Assembly (NCBI GenBank): GCA_003427395.1
Contig: BFEA01000461.1
Location: 813,644 to 862,670 of the forward strand
Length of the DNA: 49,027 nt
Direction of reading: 5' to 3'
Source of the DNA: Chara braunii
Taxonomy: Eukaryota; Streptophyta; Charophyceae; Charales; Characeae
A program made the translations under genes and the position numbers. This document shows positions 43,916 to 49,027 of this stretch, piece by piece (position 1 is the stretch's first letter; each line of letters begins with the position of its first letter). The notes under the pieces are model-generated. The model saw nothing but the letters and a program-made list of their open reading frames with translations, was not told where the DNA came from and searched no databases.

Positions 43916-43966
<51 letters not shown>
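43864..43966. repeat. (CA)n/(TACA)n and (GA)n microsatellites
   Basis: CACACA and ACATATA repeats (43864-43915) pass into a (GA)n run of about 46 bases. Flanking sequence is unassigned. Confidence 0.9.
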
Positions 43967-43967
<1 letters not shown>

Positions 43968-44264
43968 CACTACCACTTCACTTCATCTCCTCCTTTCCAA
44001 CCTCTACCCCAGCCCAATTTAGGCCCGTCTTGTTCAAAGGGTGGATCCCATCATGGCCCTGAGCCTGATTCCAACCTCCATCCCAACCTTGAAAAAGCAA
44101 CCTTGCCCTTCACCCTGATCCTGATCTTGATACAGTTGATGGGGACAGGCATCGCGGGGGAGGAGAAGTGAAAGCGGTTGTCTTCAAACAGGCACGAGGC
44201 GAAAAAACAAGCAGCCACAAGCATGAAGAAACATTCGAAAGAGAGACACCACAAGAAAATGATA

Positions 44265-44265
44265 T

Positions 44266-44321
<56 letters not shown>

Positions 44322-44345
44322 GCACCACTTAAAAGAGAGAGAGAG
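44265..44345. repeat. (GA)n microsatellite
   Basis: A (GA)n run of about 50 bases (44269-44318), then after a short interval another GAGAGAGAG. Both strands give Ser/Leu or Glu/Arg frames from it. Confidence 0.9.
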
Positions 44346-44524
44346 CGTGCATGAGAGTTTTGTGTGAGAGAGAAGTGTAGATACCACTGGGAGAGGGAAA
44401 AAATAAAACATTCTTTGTACTGCTCCTTTTGGATAACCCGAAATTGTTGTTTTTTGCTGAACTGCATGATCTGCTTCTGTGATTTTATCCTTTAGCCCTA
44501 TCCTGCCACCTTCACAACATTAGG

Positions 44525-44930
44525 GTGGAGCCGCTGTGGGTCCACTTGTTTTCTATAAAAGAAATTGATCTTCACAACAACTATAAAAATAAGTCGCTAG
44601 TTAGAGAGCACGTATCGACAAAACCAATTCTCAATTATCTAATCAATTGGGCACCAGAAATCTACAAGGACAATTATCATGCAACAAGTTTTGAGATTGT
44701 TTATGCCATCCGCTCAATCTATAGTAGAAGGAAAACAAGAAAAAACAAGGATGAAAAAAACTACATGTGAAAAAAAAAAGTACAAAGAAAAACTAAATGT
44801 GAAGGTAGCCAATGTCAAAACCAAAGAGGAAGCAAAACATTTGTATAATATTCTTGTGACAAAAAGGGTGAAATTAATACTACTTATAATACATTATATA
44901 AAGATGGAAAGAAACAGTCAAAGAAGCTAA
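44525..44930 (+). other. Two short overlapping frames, not recognised
   Basis: Frames 44525-44770 and 44679-44930 have Lys/Asn/Ile-rich composition. They match no family I know and have no intron or promoter support. They adjoin the mitochondrial nad4 fragment, so an organellar origin is conceivable, but I see no mitochondrial gene in them. Confidence 0.2.
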
Positions 44931-44987
44931 CAAATGTTATGTGTAATCAATCATATATTTAAATACTTTTAAGATTTCTCAATTTAA

Positions 44988-45152
44988 AATTTCCCATTTT
45001 GACAAGAATTCCTGCTAAGATAACATATCCAGCGGTAGGTGCTTCTACATGGGCTTCATGTAACCAAACATGAGTTGGTACCATAGGTACTTTCACTACA
45101 AAAGATAGGGAAAAAACAATCCATAACAATATTTGACATCGTTCACTAAATT
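44988..45152 (-). pseudogene. nad4: Mitochondrial nad4 fragment in nuclear DNA
   Basis: Read on the - strand from about 45148: [10 protein letters not shown], then [20 protein letters not shown] and [16 protein letters not shown]. This is a conserved segment of NADH dehydrogenase subunit 4 (complex I), including the [14 protein letters not shown] signature that separates mitochondrial nad4 from plastid ndhD. A stop lies just before the Phe at 45150 and the similarity ends after VKMG near 44990. About 54 codons of a roughly 490-codon gene remain. One His replaces the usual Pro in WLPEAH, a sign of decay. Confidence 0.88.
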
Positions 45153-45201
45153 ATGGCTAATAAGGATGAATTTGATGAGCTCCATTATTGTAAAAGGGGT
45201 G

Positions 45202-45323
45202 GAGTGTTGGTCTGTCACGCCCGGTCGCTAAATTATGTTTGTTAACAAGTACGAATTTGATGAGCTCCATTATTGTAAATGGTGATTTGAATGGGCAACT
45301 TCTGGCGTGACAGACCAACACTC
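45202..45323. repeat. 20-bp perfect inverted repeat around a duplicated segment
   Basis: GAGTGTTGGTCTGTCACGCC (45202-45221) and its exact complement at 45304-45323 enclose 82 bp. The enclosed part includes GAATTTGATGAGCTCCATTATTGTAAA, pieces of which also lie just before the left arm (about 45167-45194). So a direct repeat and an inverted repeat overlap at the edge of the nad4 fragment. Confidence 0.9.
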
Positions 45324-45329
45324 GTCTTC

Positions 45330-45890
45330 GACTTTCAAGGCAGAGGACCTCAATTGTAAAACCTCCTTCCCTGGAGTTGCTACCTTCTGCTTTTACCGTC
45401 TTCCCCCGAATAGAATGCCCGGTCATTATCACCGCATCTGGACTGAAAGTTGCCCCAAATACTGCTATAATGACGGCATTCTATTTAGGTGAAGACCGTA
45501 GGCCGGGAAGATCCACGTCAACCTGAAGGGCAATTGCAAGAAAGTCTGACGCTGTGCGAAAAGCGCAACTGAACAAGGACAAAAAAGCCTTAGGAGCAGC
45601 CAGACCACAGAGATTGGCAGGGATCTGAATAATCTGAAGACAATTAAAGAACGTGATGACGGAGATGTTCCTAATTGCCATGACCACCTGAGGTTGCATC
45701 ATAATGCTTCAAAACGAGCAAGAAAAAAAGCTTGGATTGCAACAAACTGGCCAACGAATTGCATATTAGCTGGGCTACGACGAATCGGGCCACCTGGGTC
45801 ACCTTCGTTGCCGGGTTAGCCCGGCTGAGCAAGGGCCAAGGAAAATCCCGGCACAAAACAAAAAAAAAGATCCAAAAATTGATAAAAATT
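45330..45890. other. Unassigned spacer
   Basis: Short frames on both strands without recognisable domains. No repeat partner in the window. Confidence 0.4.
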
Positions 45891-46082
45891 CTACGCTACC
45901 AGTTGTCCGATGGCCGGTTGTCATGGCCAGACATCCTGTGGAGTTGTCCGGGACCCCAGACAATTCATTTTTTCCAAATCTAGCAAAAAAAAAAAAACAA
46001 GTGGGGGCCTGCGCACCACCAGGGGACCCCCGCAAAAAGAAACAAAAAAAAGGGAAAACAACCTTGCCCAGACGCTGCATGT

Positions 46083-46237
46083 GTCTACACACACGCACAC
46101 ACACACACACTATCTACACACACACCACACACACTATCTACACACACACACATGCCCCCCCTCCCCCCCCCCCCCCCCCCCCCCCCCCCCACACACACAC
46201 CCCCCCCCCCCCCCCCCCCCCCCACACACACACACAA
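46083..46237 (+). repeat. (CA)n and poly-C tracts
   Basis: CACACA runs alternate with two long C runs (about 46155-46190 and 46201-46223). C runs of this length invite sequencing and assembly error, and can form i-motif or G-quadruplex structures. Confidence 0.9.
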
Positions 46238-46322
46238 GAAGAAGAGAGTCAGACTTCATCGCGTCCACCCGCCCTTTTTTTTTTTCTTTCAATCAACCAA
46301 TCAATCACAGCCCCTTTTTTTT

Positions 46323-46461
46323 TCAATCAATCAATCAATCAATCACAATCCGATCCAATCAATAGATTGGATTGGATCTTGAGATCAATTGGATTTGGAT
46401 TTTCAAGATCCAATCCAATCTATTGATTGGATCGGATTTTGATTGATTGATTGATTGAAAA
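46323..46461. repeat. ~58-bp-arm foldback hairpin
   Basis: The left arm (46323-46382) and right arm (46403-46461) are complementary over about 55 bp with one mismatch and one extra CAAT unit. The loop is 20 nt. Within each arm, GATCCAAT and ATTGGATC form a smaller palindrome, and the outer parts are (CAAT)n/(ATTG)n. Extruded as DNA this would be a branched cruciform. Confidence 0.92.
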
Positions 46462-46579
46462 ACAAAAAAAAAATTGGGAGGGGAGTAGAGACGACGACCT
46501 AGAGGACGATGGCGAGAAGGGGATGTGGGAAGTTGGGCAGGTAGGGATGGCGACATGGCCGCAGACGACGACGATACGG

Positions 46580-47440
46580 ATGAGGAGGATGAGAAGGACA
46601 GGTAGGAGGAGGAGGAGGACAAGGAGGATGAAGAAGAAGAACACGAGGAGGATGACAAAGAAGAGAAGGATGAAGAGGAGGAGGAGGAGGAGGAGGAGGA
46701 GGACNGAGGAGGAGGAGGACAACGAGGATGAAGAAGAAGAACACGAGGAGGATGACAAAGAAGAGAAGGATGAAGAGGAGGAGGAGGAGGAGGAGGAGGA
46801 AGAAGAAGAATACACGGAGGAGGAGGAGGATGGCGACGGACGCGGCGGCGAAGGGGGAAAGGGAGCAGGAGCGGGCCGCGGCGATGGACACAAATTGGGA
46901 CACCGTGACGATGGAGGAGGAGGAGGCGAAGGGGGAGGCGGAGGGGGGGGAGGAGGAGGAGGAGAAAGAGCAGGAGGAGGAGGAGGTGGAGGAGGAGGAT
47001 GACAACGAAGAAGAAGAGGAGGAGGAGGAGGAGGAGGTTGAAGAAGAAGAGAAGGACGGAGAGGAGGAGGATGACAAAGAAGAAGAGAAGGATGAAGAGG
47101 AGGACAAGGAGGATGAGGAAGAAGAAGATGAGGAGGAGGAGGAGGAGGAGGAAAGGGAGCAGATACAGGGGGGGTCGATGGAGGAGGACATGGACGAGGA
47201 CGAGGAGGAAGAAGAGGAGGAGGAGGAGGAGGGGGAGCTGGAGGACGAGGAGTAATGAGAGGAGGAGGAGGAGGAAGAGGAGGACGGCGACGAAGAAGAA
47301 GACGAGGAGGAGGAAGAGGAGGAGGACGGTGGCGATGGACAACGATGGGGAGGAGGTGGAGGACGAAGAGGAGGAAGAGGAGGAGGGGGAGGAGAAGGAA
47401 GTGGACGGAAAGGAGGAGAGAGATGAGAGAGACATGGAGG
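46580..47440 (+). repeat. 850-bp GGA/GAA polypurine tract
   Basis: Nearly uninterrupted purine sequence on the + strand built from GGA, GAA, GAT and GAC triplets, with one N at 46705. 46621-46680 repeats at 46721-46780, exactly 100 bp later, with one difference. All six frames are open for long distances, giving Glu/Asp-, Lys/Arg- or Ser/Pro/Leu-rich predictions that I do not regard as genes. Confidence 0.9.
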
Positions 47441-48070
47441 AGGAAGGACGGTACGCACCTGCACGGGGGTTGGAACATGTGTTGGGTCGTGGCTGTTGGC
47501 CCGTGATTTCGGCAACGTCCAACTCCCACGACGTGCCCAAGTCGCGCGCGGGCAGACGGTGGTCGGGGGCGCAATTCAAATTCGAATTTAGCCCAATCTG
47601 GTCCGTAGATCTCTTCGATCTGACAGCCCAGACCGGGCAATTTTCATTTTCGTTTTTGAAGGCCCTACCGGCCTCAAGAAAATCGCCCAACCTAAGCAGG
47701 GGTACTACATACCCCAAACCGCACCCCACAGAACCAAAAACCTGATCGGCCCCCAAAGCTGATTTTTTAACCAGCCTGGACACTGGGCCCCGCTTGGACG
47801 ACCGGGGGAGTTGTCCGATCGGACAACCCAGAACCAAAAAGGGTCCCGGACATTTGGGCTGGTAACCTAGAAAAAATCTGAGAAAGAGTTAAAAAAAACT
47901 ATATTATGCAGAAAAATAAACTGAACAACTTTCTTCTTGTTTTAAATAACTAGTAATTTAGTAACTACCCTATATTCTTGTCTCAAAATCTTTCATCTTT
48001 CACGACCTACCTACCACTTCGAAGGTCATACAGGGGACCCCTGCAAGCATTGCGATCTACCTCTCTTGGT

Positions 48071-48106
48071 GAAGGGAGGTTTACCTCTCTCGGTGGAGGG
48101 AGGTAA
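48071..48106. repeat. Short hairpin ACCTCTCTC/GAGGGAGGT, duplicated
   Basis: TTACCTC and GAGGTAA form the outer arms. A near copy of the same 26 bp lies just upstream (48056-48081), so two hairpins sit in tandem. Confidence 0.5.
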
Positions 48107-48238
48107 TTGCTTGTTTGCCCCTTGCCATAGTGGTTTAGGGTGCAGGGTTGGGGCCTTTGGGTCAAGTCAAAATTCCTTACCATATCAAAAATAAATATCA
48201 ACAAGATTCAATTAAAATTTTCACTTTTCTTTTTGGCC

Positions 48239-48272
48239 CTACCAGGCAAGTGGGCCCAGGCCACTCTGGTAG
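48239..48272. repeat. Hairpin CTACCAG/CTGGTAG
   Basis: Outer 7-bp arms CTACCAG (48239-48245) and CTGGTAG (48266-48272), with inner GTGG/CCAC pairing and a GGGCCC loop region. Confidence 0.6.
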
Positions 48273-48402
48273 CCTGGCAAATTAGTAACTTGCCCACGTT
48301 GTAACAGGGTGAAAATTATGTCAAATGAACTGACATTTCTGACAAGTTTGAAATGACAAAGTGCTGCAGGATGAATTACTGTTCCGGGGTAAGGTAAATT
48401 GA

Positions 48403-48726
48403 ATGATCCTGGCCAAGATTGATCGTAGTATCCGTTCTGATCAGTTAAAAAAAAAGAGAATGTTCCTGTATTTTGGCATTGGGGGAAAAAAAGAACAGTC
48501 CATGAACATTCACTTGGTGAGAGGAAAGGTCAGTGACCATCTGTCCAAGTTCTTTAAGCATGATTTATTTTCAACAAGGTACCTTTTTCCGTTACGAAAA
48601 GAAGAAACAACATGTTACAAATTCGGCTGTGTGACTCGTTGTGATATACATAAACAAAAAGCAATCATGAAGACCTCAACCGGAAAGAAACAGTTCAAAG
48701 TCTTCAGACCCTCTGTTCCAAAATGA
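48403..48726 (+). CDS. 107-codon frame, not recognised
   Basis: ATG at 48403 to a stop at 48724. The predicted product is basic (many Lys, Arg) with VRGKVSDHLSKFFKHDLFST and CYKFGCVTRCDI. No signal peptide or membrane segment, no known motif. Base composition is like that of the surroundings, so it may be fortuitous. Confidence 0.2.
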   Translation: MILAKIDRSIRSDQLKKKRMFLYFGIGGKKEQSMNIHLVRGKVSDHLSKFFKHDLFSTRYLFPLRKEETTCYKFGCVTRCDIHKQKAIMKTSTGKKQFKVFRPSVPK

Positions 48727-48937
48727 TTTTACTTTTTCAATCATCCCATGCTGCATCAAATTCTCCACGTTTCATACCACCCCAACTTCTTCCAGTGCTT
48801 TGTTTTGTCAAACAAAAAATCCACGTGCAAAGGGTGTACCCATAACAACAAACTCGATGACTTTTGATCAGAAAGCCTCAGGTAAGCAAAAGCTTCAAAA
48901 GAACGAAAAATGGAATATGTTCTGCAAAGAATTGCGT

Positions 48938-48938
<1 letters not shown>

Positions 48939-49027
<89 letters not shown>
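48939..49027. repeat. (CA)n then (GA)n microsatellite at the window end
   Basis: (CA)n from about 48939 to 48972 changes into (GA)n, which continues to the last base of the window. Confidence 0.95.

Larger units (their letters stand above)
45891..47870. mobile_element. Probable ~2-kb relative of the 361-bp hAT-like element
   Basis: The left end CTACGCTACCAG and the complement of the right end CTAGGTTACCAG agree at about 10 of 12 bases, and the right end shares CTAGGTTACCA with the right end of the element at 13748-14108. Palindromic GTCCG motifs lie near both ends (TTGTCCGATGG at 45903; the perfect GTTGTCCGATCGGACAAC at 47810-47827). Flanking TAAAAATT and AAAAAATC agree at 6 of 8 positions, a possible worn 8-bp target duplication. 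The interior is microsatellite, foldback and purine tract; no transposase is visible. Confidence 0.5.

Noticed and set aside
46359-47837. Very long frames (up to 492 codons) on both strands across the purine tract
   Set aside because: All frames are open because the sequence is GGA/GAA repeat. The predicted proteins are runs of Ser/Pro/Leu, Glu or Arg with no domain.
1-49027. Telomeric repeats (TTTAGGG or TTAGGG arrays)
   Set aside because: No such tandem run was seen; single matches only.

Overview
The window looks like repeat-dominated nuclear DNA of a plant-lineage eukaryote in draft assembly: there is one 442-base N gap (25245-25686) and scattered single Ns, there are long satellites and microsatellites, and no intact host gene is visible. 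The Ty3/gypsy polyprotein families and two fragments of plant-type mitochondrial DNA suggest a green lineage. A charophyte such as Chara is my best guess, from recognising the protein family; that is recognition, not proof.

Layout. 1-2225: noncoding DNA with short palindromes sharing the arm GCAGTCCG. 2617-7925: a satellite block, first 91-bp units, then about 50 units of about 80 bp with higher-order periods of 241 bp and later 414 bp. 8037-8270: pyrimidine tract. 8940-10171: LTR remnants. 10175-11430: RNase H end and integrase of a chromovirus on the + strand. 11431-37367: a roughly 26-kb LTR retroelement on the - strand, inserted in that integrase gene. 37369-37877: the rest of the same integrase plus its chromodomain. 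37878-45880: its 3' flank, AT-rich DNA, and a mitochondrial nad4 fragment. 45891-47870: a probable terminal-inverted-repeat transposon holding a large foldback and an 850-bp purine tract. 48000-49027: unrecognised DNA ending in CA/GA microsatellite.

The giant element. Its LTRs (11431-18300 and 31055-37367) begin TGTC and end in or near CGACA, and are about 6.9 and 6.3 kb. A primer-binding site matching the 3' end of plant tRNA-Asp lies 2 nt inside the 31055 edge, which fixes the - strand orientation. Gag, a linker, RT and RNase H follow on the - strand (30663-26340). The integrase and a further gag-like ORF of what looks like the same family lie on the + strand (19000-23504), so the 3' half of the internal region seems inverted. 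Both breakpoints lie at (TA)n tracts next to a 111-bp cassette that encodes a hammerhead-ribozyme motif. All coding parts carry stops or frameshifts.

Comparing the two LTRs gives filled/empty-site evidence for three insertions: a 361-bp element with an 8-bp target duplication, a 393-bp element with 15-bp inverted termini, and 137 bp of antisense mitochondrial LSU rRNA. Each LTR also holds an array of about nine hairpins with a constant loop and stem arms that change together. The strongest candidates for something undescribed are that hairpin array, the hammerhead cassette with its (TA)n association, and the inverted internal half.
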